A DNA stretch of 64,000 bases from G965222505 sp965222505 (GTDB lineage Bacteria; Bacteroidota; Rhodothermia; Rhodothermales; DATKEJ01). The stretch is from positions 1,302,001 to 1,366,000 of the forward strand of contig OZ244956.1 in assembly GCA_965222505.1 (NCBI GenBank), given 5' to 3'. The stretch's first letter is position 1. The number at the start of each line of letters is the position of its first letter. The notes under the pieces were generated by a model. That model saw nothing but the letters and a program-made list of their open reading frames with translations, searched no databases and was not told where the DNA came from. A program made the translations under genes and the position numbers. Shown one piece after another: positions 9,670-17,408 of this stretch.

Positions 9670-11415
9670 CTATTTTAACCGGCGGGCACGGTATATGGAA
9701 CCGGCCAGGCAAAGCAGGAAAAACCCACTGCCGGCGGTGAAGGTATTGGAAAGCATTGGTTCCCCTTGAATGTGTGCCACGTAGGCCAACACGCCGGAAC
9801 CCAGCGTAAACATCCCATAGAGTACCTGATGCCCCAGCGCATACAACAACCGGACGCTCTGGTCCAGGTTGCGGATACGCACTTCGAGGTTCCCGTCGCT
9901 GGTTTGATCCAGAAACCGGTTGATGGTCATCGGCAGGGTGCCGAGGGAAACAGCGGTATCCTTGATCAAGCGCGGGATTAACGATTCCCAGGAGCGATCC
10001 TCCCCCAGAATCATCTGTTCAAAATACGGTTGCAACGTGCTGAACGGATTGTAGGACGGACTCAGGAACGTGCAAACCCCCAACAACAGAGCCAAGGTCC
10101 GTTCGAGCAGTACCCAATCTTTGGGTACCTGGAAGGAGGCCGTCAGTTCGCGAATCGAAATATCGAGCTTGCGAAAATCGACCAGGAGTTTGAGCTGAGA
10201 TTCCAGGTCTACCTGCAAGTCTTGCAGCGCGAAAGACTCCCGCCGGATTTCGTCCAGGAACCGTTGTTTGACGAAGGCCATGAGCTTTTCGGCTGTTTCG
10301 GCATCATCTTCATGGGCCAGAAACCCCATCTGGCGGAGGGCGGCCACAATCTGGTCCGTGTCGTTTTGGAGTACCCCTTCGAGCATTTTGGGGAGCCCGG
10401 CCTGCATCGGCTCGGAAAGCCGAGCCACGGCCCCAAAATCAATAAACACCAGCCGTCCGTCGGGTTCAACGAACAGGTTGCCGGGGTGCGGGTCGGCGTG
10501 GTAGAGGCCGTCCCGGAAGATCATCTGGCAATAGGTATTCACGACCCGCTCTGCCAGGGCTGCCCGGTCGATGTTGTAACGGGCCAATCCTTCCACGTCG
10601 GTGATTTTCACCCCTTCGACGAATGAGGTGGTCAGGATGTGGCCGGTGGTGTAATCATGAATGACCGTTGGAAAGCCGACCGGGTCTTCGTCCGTAAAAT
10701 TGGCAGCGATGGTTTCGAGGTTTCGGGCTTCCTGTTTAAAGTCCAGCTCCGCATAGATCATCTCGCTGACCTGGGCGTGGTAGGTCTCCAACCCCTTGAT
10801 CCGTACGAATAGGGCCACGATGCTCAGGATGCGGCGGATGGCTTTCAGGTCTTGCGCGGCGGTCTCTTCGATGTTGGCGTGTTGCACCTTCACGGCCACG
10901 CGGCGGCCGTCGTGCAGCCGGGCGGCGTGGACCTGCGCCAGAGAGGCACTCGCCAGCGGGGTACGGTCGAACGCAGCGAACAGGACCTCCGGGGATTTGT
11001 CAAATTCCGCCTGGATCCGGGTGATGATCTCTTCGATGGGCCGGGCCGGAATGCGGTCTTGAAGCCCTTCGAGTTCCTTCCTGAACGCCTCCGGCAGAAA
11101 GTTGGTCATGATGCTGATGAGTTGCCCCACCTTGATAAACAACCCTTGCAGCTTCAGAATGGTAGACTTGACGCGCCGCGCATTGATCTGGTGGCGTTCC
11201 ATCACCCGAGCCCGATACCATTGCGCCCCAAACAGGTTTTTGCCCAACAGCAACAACCCGTAGCTGAGCAGTACCCGGAAGGTAACTGCATAGGCCCGCA
11301 TGGTCCGAAAACGCAAAGGCGCTGTACCCGAAGTTGGTTCGGGAGAGGGCGGATAAGGCAGGCCATCACCAGGCGCAGGCGTGACCTCCGGTAGCACCGG
11401 GGTAAGGGGTTCCAT
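9670..11415 (-). CDS. ABC1/UbiB-family atypical kinase
   Basis: The 581-residue protein has the hallmark motifs of UbiB/ADCK proteins: LFIKVGQLISI (KxGQ motif), PLASASLAQVHAA (Ala-rich nucleotide loop), VAVKVQHANIEE (catalytic Lys), DPHPGNLFVEPDGRLVFIDFG (catalytic loop and metal-binding DFG). Two hydrophobic segments at the extreme C-terminus (LGSGVLAYVAHI and GSGFFLLCLAGSIY) would anchor it in the inner membrane. UbiB-like proteins act as ATPases supporting isoprenoid quinone biosynthesis. There is no other quinone gene beside it, so the assignment rests on the protein itself. Confidence 0.92.
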   Translation of the reverse strand: MEPLTPVLPEVTPAPGDGLPYPPSPEPTSGTAPLRFRTMRAYAVTFRVLLSYGLLLLGKNLFGAQWYRARVMERHQINARRVKSTILKLQGLFIKVGQLISIMTNFLPEAFRKELEGLQDRIPARPIEEIITRIQAEFDKSPEVLFAAFDRTPLASASLAQVHAARLHDGRRVAVKVQHANIEETAAQDLKAIRRILSIVALFVRIKGLETYHAQVSEMIYAELDFKQEARNLETIAANFTDEDPVGFPTVIHDYTTGHILTTSFVEGVKITDVEGLARYNIDRAALAERVVNTYCQMIFRDGLYHADPHPGNLFVEPDGRLVFIDFGAVARLSEPMQAGLPKMLEGVLQNDTDQIVAALRQMGFLAHEDDAETAEKLMAFVKQRFLDEIRRESFALQDLQVDLESQLKLLVDFRKLDISIRELTASFQVPKDWVLLERTLALLLGVCTFLSPSYNPFSTLQPYFEQMILGEDRSWESLIPRLIKDTAVSLGTLPMTINRFLDQTSDGNLEVRIRNLDQSVRLLYALGHQVLYGMFTLGSGVLAYVAHIQGEPMLSNTFTAGSGFFLLCLAGSIYRARRLK

Positions 11416-11692
11416 GAAACGTGCGATGTTCTTCAGGTTCTGTTGGATGATACGGACCGAGGGGATGTTTGTTTTGAATTGCTTTTGGATGTTTCAACCT
11501 CCCAGGGACACACCACGTCGCACTCCGCACCCCGCACTCCGCACGTTTCACCTACACATCCATACCAAGAAACCCCTACACGCCAATGCGGAAAAAACGC
11601 ACAACCGTCGGCTCGTTTTGGGGCTACTAATGCATATGTGTATCAATCACGCGATCCATACAGAAGAAATCTGCTACATGGAGGAGAAACCC
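11416..11692. other. Intergenic region with a 7-bp-period array at 11513-11547
   Basis: The region between divergent genes holds CCACGTC, GCACTCC, GCACCCC, GCACTCC, GCACGTT in tandem at 11513-11547, another heptad-period array. Downstream, GGAGGAGA at 11680-11688 is a strong ribosome binding site in front of the ATG at 11693. Confidence 0.55.
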
Positions 11693-11962
11693 ATGCCAAC
11701 CCTAGAAGATGCCCACCGCTTGACCCGCAGGCTTGACGACTACCGGGCCCAGTTGACATCGAATGACGAAGCAATCCTCGACGGATTGTTGATCATGAGT
11801 GGAGGGGGGCCACCACACACGCCCCATGCCACCAAGCAAGATTACGATCACCTCATTGCCAAACTGGAAGCATTAAAAGCCACCCTGAGCAACGGCGAGC
11901 AGAAAGCCCTTGAAGGGTTATTGTTGAGTGCGCGGCTTGCTGCGATTGAAGCGCTGGATTGA
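11693..11962 (+). CDS. Small 89-residue protein with an internal duplication, unknown function
   Basis: A strong Shine-Dalgarno (GGAGGAGA) stands 5-8 nt upstream of this ATG, so the much longer open frame upstream is not used. The protein consists of two similar halves of about 40 residues: LTRRLDDYRAQLTSNDEAILDGLL and LIAKLEALKATLSNGEQKALEGLL align without gaps in their core. Each half should be a helical hairpin ending in a hydrophobic 'GLL' patch. A Gly/Pro/His-rich linker (SGGGPPHTPHATK) joins them. No signal peptide and no known family were recognised. The duplicated '(S)N(D/G)E(A/Q)xLxGLL' pattern could be a peptide precursor or a small regulator, but nothing in the flanks supports either. 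Confidence 0.6.
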   Translation: MPTLEDAHRLTRRLDDYRAQLTSNDEAILDGLLIMSGGGPPHTPHATKQDYDHLIAKLEALKATLSNGEQKALEGLLLSARLAAIEALD

Positions 11963-12015
11963 TCAGGATGTCCCTTCACCACCTACATTTTGCCAGCCGT
12001 CATGCCCTAAACTGG

Positions 12016-12189
12016 CTACTCCATCACCTTGATCTTCATGTTCCGAAACCAGATCGGCGCGCCAGCATGTTTGCCCTGAAACCCGATCCGCCCCATTGTG
12101 GGCAACGCTGCATAGGGGGGGTACTGAGCCAACGGGGAATGGGTGATCCGCCCGGATTGGTGGTGAGACAAAAACATCAACAACGCCAT
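12016..12189 (-). pseudogene. C-terminal remnant of a DUF1080 (3-keto-disaccharide hydrolase-like) protein
   Basis: A 57-codon open frame ends with MGRIGFQGKHAGAPIWFRNM, the typical last strands of DUF1080 LamG-like sugar hydrolases (pattern GxIGxQxHG..xWFRNIKI). The first 20 residues have no such similarity and the N-terminal 150 or so residues of the domain are missing. Its ATG shares one base with the TGA stop of arfB (TGATG), so it might still be translated by coupling. I read it as the surviving 3' end of a decayed gene. Confidence 0.55.
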
Positions 12190-12602
12190 CAAAAATCAAC
12201 CTTGCCGCGCAGGACTTTGATCTGGCTGCGTTTTTTCTTGGTGTCCAGGCGTTTTTGTTTGGAGGCTTTGGTGGGGCGTGTGGGTTTGCGTTTTTTCTTG
12301 GGAATACCGGCTTTTCGGATGAGGGTGCGCAACCGGGCGAGGGCGTCTTCGCGGTTACGTTCCTGGCTGCGGTACCGCTGGGCCTTGATGATCACCTCAC
12401 CCGCTTTGGTAATGCGGCGGTCTTTCATCGATAGCAGCCGTTCCTTGTAGGCATCCGGCAAGGAAGACGCCTGGATGTTGAACCGCAAGTGGATGGCGGT
12501 CGATACCTTGTTGACGCGCTGGCCGCCGGCCCCCTGGGCGCGCATGGCCTGGAGTTCAATCTCGGAAGCCGGGATCGTGACCGCTCGGGAGATTTCCAGC
12601 AT
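12189..12602 (-). CDS. arfB: Alternative ribosome-rescue factor ArfB (YaeJ-like GGQ protein)
   Basis: The 137-residue protein contains the peptidyl-hydrolase motif GAGGQRVNKVSTAIHLRF near residues 25-42, without the codon-recognition domains of RF1/RF2. Its C-terminal 35 residues are very basic (KKKRKPTRPTKASKQKRL), the tail that ArfB inserts into the empty mRNA channel of stalled ribosomes. Length and layout match ArfB/YaeJ exactly. It should hydrolyse peptidyl-tRNA on non-stop ribosomes. It lies 5 bp downstream of the DinB-like gene, in a compact minus-strand run. Confidence 0.93.
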   Translation of the reverse strand: MLEISRAVTIPASEIELQAMRAQGAGGQRVNKVSTAIHLRFNIQASSLPDAYKERLLSMKDRRITKAGEVIIKAQRYRSQERNREDALARLRTLIRKAGIPKKKRKPTRPTKASKQKRLDTKKKRSQIKVLRGKVDF

Positions 12603-12607
12603 GTCGA

Positions 12608-13111
12608 TTACACCGCCCGTTTGAGCCGGGTGATGTGGGCCAGGTGATGGTCGTCATGTTCAGCCACAAAAAAGAGCAGGTCAATCAACCGCATGGGTTG
12701 TTCCAGCCGGGGATGGAGCGCACTTTTGGCGATGGTTCCTTCGTCGAATTTATCCAGACGCCGCACCCACGGCAAACGGGTACGATGAAACTCATCAAGG
12801 ATGGCCTGCAAGGGGCGGCTGTTGTGCTCGGCCTCGTGGGTTTTCATGTTCAACAGATCGGCACTACGGAGTACGGGTTTACCAGAAAGGATCTCCTCCA
12901 CACGTCCGATCCAGAGGGGTTCGAGGTCGAGTAAATGCCCCACATGTTCCTGAGCCGACCAATTGCTGCCGTCTTTACGGATCATGCGTTTGGAGGGTAC
13001 GTCCTTGGTGAGGGCTTCCAACCGTACGGGGGTACCCCGAAGCCGCTCAACGATGTTCGGGTACATCCAGATGGGGATGTCAAACGCAAATGTGCGGTCA
13101 AACCATTTCAT
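12608..13111 (-). CDS. DinB-like putative metal-dependent protein
   Basis: Start 13111 gives MKWFDRTFAFDIP, 167 residues; a TTG ten codons upstream is less likely. The protein matches the DinB_2/DfsB four-helix fold, with WSAQEHVGHLLDLE, MKTHEAEHNS and FFVAEHDDHHLAHI supplying three histidine-bearing helices. Related proteins include nickel- or zinc-binding thiol transferases such as BstA (bacillithiol S-transferase). The substrate is unknown. The gene follows the thiamine genes by 53 bp but has no obvious thiamine role. Confidence 0.82.
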   Translation of the reverse strand: MKWFDRTFAFDIPIWMYPNIVERLRGTPVRLEALTKDVPSKRMIRKDGSNWSAQEHVGHLLDLEPLWIGRVEEILSGKPVLRSADLLNMKTHEAEHNSRPLQAILDEFHRTRLPWVRRLDKFDEGTIAKSALHPRLEQPMRLIDLLFFVAEHDDHHLAHITRLKRAV

Positions 13112-13164
13112 AAGGCAAAAGTTAGGCTTCAAAGACTGCAACGCGCAAGATACAGCACGAGACC

Positions 13165-13776
13165 TTATTCAGCCAATGCTTTCAGATACCATCGGGTAGC
13201 AGCTCCAGGGTCCTGCGCATGAAGTATCCCTGACAAGACGGCGATCCCATAGGCCCCGGCCTGAAGACAAGCCGGTACACGTTCTGGTGTGATGCCTCCC
13301 AGTGAAAACACGGGCAAACCCGGATACGTTCTACAAAACGCCGCCAGCCCTTCCACCCCGGTCCCCGGATGCCCCGGCTTGCTCCCCGTCGGATAGACCG
13401 GACCAAACATCACATAATTTATTTTTGCAATAACGGCTCCAGGTAGTACATCGCCGGGATGTACAGATAAGCCCAGGAGCAGGTGTTTACCCAGGTATCG
13501 ACGGGCCGTATCAGGAGCAGGACCACGGGTACCAATGTGCGCACCGGTTTGGGCCTCAGCCGCAAGACCCACATGGGTATTGATCGAAACCTGTGCGTGC
13601 TTTAACCAGGGCAAGAGGGCTTTGGCTTTTGCAGCGAAGACCGTATATGAGGCTGCATGATCCCTAAGGTGAACCCAGGGTACCCCCCCGCCAACTGCTT
13701 GCAGGATCCTTTCCGAGACACCTGATTCTGTAAAACGATCCGCGATGAGGATGAGGCGCGGGAGCACATCATTCAT
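13165..13776 (-). CDS. ThiE/TenI-family protein (thiamine phosphate synthase or thiazole tautomerase)
   Basis: The 203-residue TIM-barrel protein overlaps the end of thiG by 8 bp. The phosphate-binding region FGPVYPTGSKPGHPGTG and the SLGGITPERVPACLQAGA strand-loop are family hallmarks, as is VPWVHLRD near the N-terminus. However, the usual ThiE pyrimidine/Mg segment (NDRVD...GVHLGQ) reads NTHVGLAAEAQTGAHIGTRG, so the Asp-Arg pair is missing. That favours a TenI-like tautomerase or a diverged synthase. Placement directly after thiG fits both roles. Confidence 0.8.
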   Translation of the reverse strand: MNDVLPRLILIADRFTESGVSERILQAVGGGVPWVHLRDHAASYTVFAAKAKALLPWLKHAQVSINTHVGLAAEAQTGAHIGTRGPAPDTARRYLGKHLLLGLSVHPGDVLPGAVIAKINYVMFGPVYPTGSKPGHPGTGVEGLAAFCRTYPGLPVFSLGGITPERVPACLQAGAYGIAVLSGILHAQDPGAATRWYLKALAE

Positions 13777-14566
13777 AAATCCGACCTTCCATCGGTGAGG
13801 AGGCCTGGGCGTAGGTCCGGCGGGTCATGCGGCCTGCCCGATAGGCCAATCGGCCACCTTCGACAGCCAGGCGCATTGCATGGGCCATCTGAGCCGGATG
13901 TTGAGCCTGCGCAATGGCGGTGTTGAGCAAAATGCCATCAAAGCCCAATTCCATGGCCTGCGCCGCATCACTGGCCGTGCCAATACCGGCATCTACGACC
14001 AACGGGGTGTTCGGGATTAATTCTCTGATGATCCGCAAATTGTAGGGGTTAACCAGACCCATGCCGCTCCCGATGGGAGCACCCAACGGCATCACAGCAG
14101 CACAGCCGAGATCGGCCAGCTTGCGGGCAGTAATGGGGTCTTCGTTGGTGTAGGCCATCACAATGAACCCATCGGCCACGAGTTGTTGCGCGGCTTTGAG
14201 GAGTTGCTCGACATCCGGAAGCAACGTTTCATCGTCGCCGATGACTTCCAGCTTGATCAGGTCGGTCTCCAGCGCCTCACGGGCGAGTTGGGCGACTAGG
14301 ACGGCTTCGCGGGCCGTGTAACAGCCAGCCGTATTGGGGAGCAAAATGTAACCCCTGGCACGGAGCATGTCGAGTAAGCTGCCTTCGGCACGGTCGTAGA
14401 CGTTGACGCGGCGGATGGAGACGGTAACCATGCCGGTGGCGGCGGCGTCCAGGGCGTCCAGCATGACCTGCGGATTGGGGTAGCGGCTGGTGCCAACCAA
14501 GAGTCTTGATTCTAAGGTATAGGGGCCGATGACCAAAGGGTCATGTATTGTATTTTCTTTTGTCAT
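13769..14566 (-). CDS. thiG: Thiazole synthase ThiG
   Basis: The 265-residue protein begins with IGPYTLESRLLVGTSRYP and contains SIRRVNVYDRAEGSLLDML, LPNTAGCYTAREAVLVAQLA, LIKLEVIGDDETLLPD (Schiff-base Lys region) and VVDAGIGTASDAAQAMELGFDG, all ThiG hallmarks. ThiG builds the thiazole phosphate carboxylate from deoxyxylulose phosphate, dehydroglycine and ThiS thiocarboxylate. With thiO upstream, dehydroglycine should come from glycine oxidation, the aerobic route. The gene is separated from thiS by a 423-bp repeat-filled gap. Confidence 0.96.
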   Translation of the reverse strand: MTKENTIHDPLVIGPYTLESRLLVGTSRYPNPQVMLDALDAAATGMVTVSIRRVNVYDRAEGSLLDMLRARGYILLPNTAGCYTAREAVLVAQLAREALETDLIKLEVIGDDETLLPDVEQLLKAAQQLVADGFIVMAYTNEDPITARKLADLGCAAVMPLGAPIGSGMGLVNPYNLRIIRELIPNTPLVVDAGIGTASDAAQAMELGFDGILLNTAIAQAQHPAQMAHAMRLAVEGGRLAYRAGRMTRRTYAQASSPMEGRIYE

Positions 14567-14989
14567 TTTATTTTTTGAATAAGTAGGGTTTGATCTTCTT
14601 TTCTTTGGATTAACATCCAGGTTTCTTGTTCTTTGGCTTGATCAAACGAGCGTAGCGACTAACGCAGTAAAAGAACCAAAAATCAAGACTTGACCCGCTG
14701 GGCCTGAACGGCATTTCGTAACACGGAACAAATTCGAACTCACCTCCGGCTAACGCCTTCGGTTCAAACAGGAATTTATTCATTTTCGTGTTCCTTCACT
14801 TCGTTCCGGGCGGCCCACCGGCTAAGGTCGGGCATTTCTTATTGTTAATCATTGACCATTGACCATTGACAATTATCCGCCATCAACGATGCCTGCCGCA
14901 TCCACCCAATCAAAACTCCCTAATCACAAATGCCCAATCACCAATCACAAACGAGCCGTAGGCGACTAACGAAGTAAACCACCAATCTC
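14567..14989. repeat. Interspersed repeat inside the thi operon (inverted copy at 21084-21409)
   Basis: No gene is present. The stretch is related over about 330 bp, in inverted orientation, to 21084-21409: shared words include TTGATCAAACGAGCGTAGCG, GACCCGCTGGGCCTGAAC, GGCCCACCGGCTAAGGTCGG and GACAATTATCCGCC. It also contains 7-bp-period arrays (ATCATTG/ACCATTG units at 14841-14875; CAATCAC units at 14914-14955) and two copies of an 'ACGAGC..AGCGACTAACG.AGTAAA' module. It sits between thiS and thiG, which elsewhere are usually adjacent. Confidence 0.85.
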
Positions 14990-15205
14990 TCATCCGCCTT
15001 GAGACGCCGTAATCACTTCTACTTCATCCCCTGCAACCAGCCGCACCTCTTTCCACCGCGTCCGGGGTACGACCTGCCAGTTGTGGGCGACGGCAATGCC
15101 GGGCCTTTCGGGCTCGATGTCCATTGCCCTTAACAGATCGGGAATGGTGCTTTGCGTGGGCAAGGTACGCACGGTGCCGTTGGCTTTTATTTCAATTTTT
15201 TCCAT
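14990..15205 (-). CDS. thiS: Sulfur carrier protein ThiS
   Basis: The 71-residue protein has the ubiquitin-like ThiS layout and ends in the obligatory Gly-Gly (TASQGG), which is adenylated and thiocarboxylated by ThiF. The segment GIAVAHNWQVVPRTRWKEVRL matches the ThiS core 'GIAVAxNxxVVPRSxW', and GDEVEVITASQGG its C-terminus. It follows thiO by 11 bp, so both belong to the riboswitch-controlled transcript. ThiF is not in the window. Confidence 0.95.
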   Translation of the reverse strand: MEKIEIKANGTVRTLPTQSTIPDLLRAMDIEPERPGIAVAHNWQVVPRTRWKEVRLVAGDEVEVITASQGG

Positions 15206-15216
15206 ACCGTTGGAGG

Positions 15217-16347
15217 CTAATGGATGGGCTGAAAACGTTCCGGAGCGAAGGCCGCCATCAAGGGATCGGGTTCACCCGTAAGTACGAGCCGGGTGATGGC
15301 TTGGGCAGTAACAGGGGTGAGCAGGATGCCGTGGCGGTAATGACCAGTGGCATACATCACGCCCGGCACCCCCGAGGCCCCCAGCAGCGGCGCATGGTCT
15401 CGGCTGGCAGGGCGGAGTCCGGCCCAGGTATCGGTCACGGGAAGATCGTAGACGCCGGGCACTATGGTCCAGGCTCCTTCGAGTATGGTGTAGAGTCCGC
15501 CAGCCGTCACGGTGGTATCAAATCCCATTTCTTCGGTGGTGGCCCCGACTAGCAACCGGCCATCGCTTTTAGGTGCCAGGTAAGCATCCGGGCCACGCAC
15601 GACGTGTTGCAGATCGAAGGGTCGTTCTATTTTGAGTTCGATCATCTGCCCCTTGACCGGCCGAATCTCTGGCGGGTGTGGTACCAGACCTTCCACCTGG
15701 CGCGACCAGACCCCTGCGGCGACAATCACAATCCCGGCTTCGCAGATTTCCCCTGCAGCTGTAACAACCCGAGAATGCGTGGCATTCGGCACCACAGCCT
15801 GGACTGGTGTGTCTTCGTGGAGGGTACCCCCGGCCTGTTCAAAGGCTGTCCGCAAGGCATGGATCAGGCGGCGGTTGTCCAGTTGATGATCATCAGGAGA
15901 ATAGACCGCTGCGGCCAGACGAGGGGCCAGGAACGGCTCAACGTCCAATGCTTCAGCCGGGCGCAACCATTCTACCGGCACGTTGTGCGTACGTTGAAAA
16001 TCGTACAGCCGACGGAGGGCCGCAGCACGATCCGGATCGTCGGCAACAACGAGGGTGCCATTGCTGCGGTAGTCAATGTCTTGACCCGTAACTTTTTCGA
16101 GTTCAGCGGCGAAACCGGGCCATTGGCTGAGGCTTTGACGACCGAGGGCATACAGGTCCAATTCTTCAAACCCGATTTCGACGGCCGGAGCCAACATGCC
16201 TGCGGCCAACCATGAGGTACCCTGCCCTGCTTTTTCGCGTTCGAATAGGGTCACCCGCCGACCCGCCTGGGCCAACCGCCACCCGATAGATAAGCCGATG
16301 GCCCCTGCGCCGATAATGGTGACGTCGGTATGCGTAGGTTCAGCCAT
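15217..16347 (-). CDS. thiO: Glycine oxidase ThiO
   Basis: The DAO-family flavoprotein starts at 16347 (MAEPTHTDVTIIGAGAIGL; 376 residues) with the FAD dinucleotide fold GAGAIG. Other family segments include GTSWLAAGMLAPAVEIGFEE, DDHQLDNRRLIHAL, RPVKGQMIEL, APKSDGRLLVGATTEEMGFD and AGLRPASRDHAPLLG. ThiO oxidises glycine to the imine used by ThiG. An alternative ATG at 16368 would place the terminator-like hairpin inside the coding region. The gene is the first of the operon behind a TPP riboswitch. Confidence 0.93.
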   Translation of the reverse strand: MAEPTHTDVTIIGAGAIGLSIGWRLAQAGRRVTLFEREKAGQGTSWLAAGMLAPAVEIGFEELDLYALGRQSLSQWPGFAAELEKVTGQDIDYRSNGTLVVADDPDRAAALRRLYDFQRTHNVPVEWLRPAEALDVEPFLAPRLAAAVYSPDDHQLDNRRLIHALRTAFEQAGGTLHEDTPVQAVVPNATHSRVVTAAGEICEAGIVIVAAGVWSRQVEGLVPHPPEIRPVKGQMIELKIERPFDLQHVVRGPDAYLAPKSDGRLLVGATTEEMGFDTTVTAGGLYTILEGAWTIVPGVYDLPVTDTWAGLRPASRDHAPLLGASGVPGVMYATGHYRHGILLTPVTAQAITRLVLTGEPDPLMAAFAPERFQPIH

Positions 16348-16400
16348 AAAAAAACGCCACTGCGTCATGGGATGGGTGCAGAGGCGTAGTCAACGCGTGG
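16348..16400 (-). terminator. Terminator-like hairpin of the riboswitch expression platform
   Basis: On the minus strand CCACGCG (16394-16400) can pair with CGCAGTGG (16357-16364, one bulged A), followed by CG and seven T (16348-16354). The T-run directly abuts the thiO ATG. A competing partner, ACTGCG at 16402-16407, could pair with the same CGCAGT and act as an antiterminator or alternative stem. This suggests transcription attenuation by TPP. Confidence 0.45.
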
Positions 16401-16411
16401 TCGCAGTCACT

Positions 16412-16485
16412 TCGTTTCCCTCCGCCCGCATGATCGGGATCAGGTAAAAGGGTATATTCTCAGCCCCAATGGGCACCCCTAACGA
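16412..16485 (-). promoter_or_regulatory. TPP riboswitch (THI element)
   Basis: Read on the minus strand, the stretch contains GGGGTGCC, then GGCTGAGA, ACCCTTTTACCTGATC, and GCGGAGGGAA in the order of the universal THI box. The flanks TCGTT and AACGA form stem P1. It lies directly upstream of thiO-thiS-thiG, which it should switch off when thiamine pyrophosphate is plentiful. Confidence 0.95.
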
Positions 16486-16809
16486 TTTCAAAAGGACCTT
16501 GGGCCTATCGGCTTTGAGGTCCGTACTATCACTTAACGCTTACCATGCCAGATGGTTCATTTGAACAGTACATCTTGCAACTAGAGGAATACGCCTCATT
16601 CTTCTTTGCCCCGCATACACCTTCCTCAATTCCCCGCCCGACCACAGTGTGATTATATATGATTTGCAATAATTAGTTAAATTTAGTACAATTATCGGGA
16701 TCATATCTATCGGTCGCCTCACGTCTTGTCTTTATTAATGACGCAAGTATGATTGGTGTGAGGGGCCAATACGCGCACATAGCTTTTAGATACCACGGTA
16801 GGACTTACG
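16486..16809. other. Intergenic region with a possible 35-codon ORF
   Basis: The region separates the minus-strand riboswitch from the plus-strand M15 gene. A short plus-strand frame (16545-16652) starts ATGCCAGATGGTTCAT, the same 16 bases that open the DAO gene at 20013, then diverges (MPDGSFEQYILQLEEY). It may be a stray duplicated gene start. The AT-rich part 16640-16760 could hold promoters; no defined motif was recognised. Confidence 0.4.
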
Positions 16810-17379
16810 ATGATTGATTGGGATGACTTCTCTGGTTTCGTTCAATTCATTGAAGCGCTTGAGCTACGTAATTTTCAACCCTGGGAGTTGTTGATTGCTG
16901 TAACTCGCAAAAAAAACGCACCTCCGAAAAAGAGGATTTGGCACAACATTGCCCCGACTATTATTGTGCTGGATCATCTACGGGATACCCTGAACGTCCC
17001 TATCGTTCTTTCATCGGTATACCGAACCCCCGCCTATAACAGAACCCTTCGTGGCTCTGCATCCCTAAGCCAGCACCAGGCCTTTACAGCGGCTGATTTT
17101 CATGTACGAAATGTATTGCCCCTGGAAGCAGGCACCCTTCTGAAGCAGTGGCGAAACGAGGGACGGCGGTTCCGACTTCCCAGCCCAATTACCCGGAGGC
17201 AGGTCAATACTTCTGCTGGTTCCATTCCGTTTGATGGGCTTGATGTTCTTGAAGACCGTGATGGCTGGTCCTTCAAATTCAAGGGCGGCATCGGCATTTA
17301 CAGCACCTTTGTACACCTGGACACACGTGGGCAGAACAGATCGTGGTGGGGCCGTGGCGCACGTCCTCCCAGGCCCTAA
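16810..17379 (+). CDS. M15-type peptidase (D-Ala-D-Ala carboxypeptidase-like)
   Basis: The 189-residue protein matches the Peptidase_M15_3 pattern: VPIVLSSVYRTPAYNR, SLSQHQAFTAADFHV (zinc His and Asp) and STFVHLDTRGQNRSWWG (third zinc His). An insert of about 30 residues (ITRRQVNTSAG to SFKFKGG) separates the second and third metal motifs. No signal peptide is visible, so it may be cytoplasmic, phage-derived, or exported by another route. Its 3' end is close to or overlaps the next gene, a membrane alpha/beta-hydrolase, suggesting joint expression. Confidence 0.78.
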   Translation: MIDWDDFSGFVQFIEALELRNFQPWELLIAVTRKKNAPPKKRIWHNIAPTIIVLDHLRDTLNVPIVLSSVYRTPAYNRTLRGSASLSQHQAFTAADFHVRNVLPLEAGTLLKQWRNEGRRFRLPSPITRRQVNTSAGSIPFDGLDVLEDRDGWSFKFKGGIGIYSTFVHLDTRGQNRSWWGRGARPPRP

Positions 17380-17408
17380 CGCGGTCCCTTTATGAACGAG
17401 AAATACGC

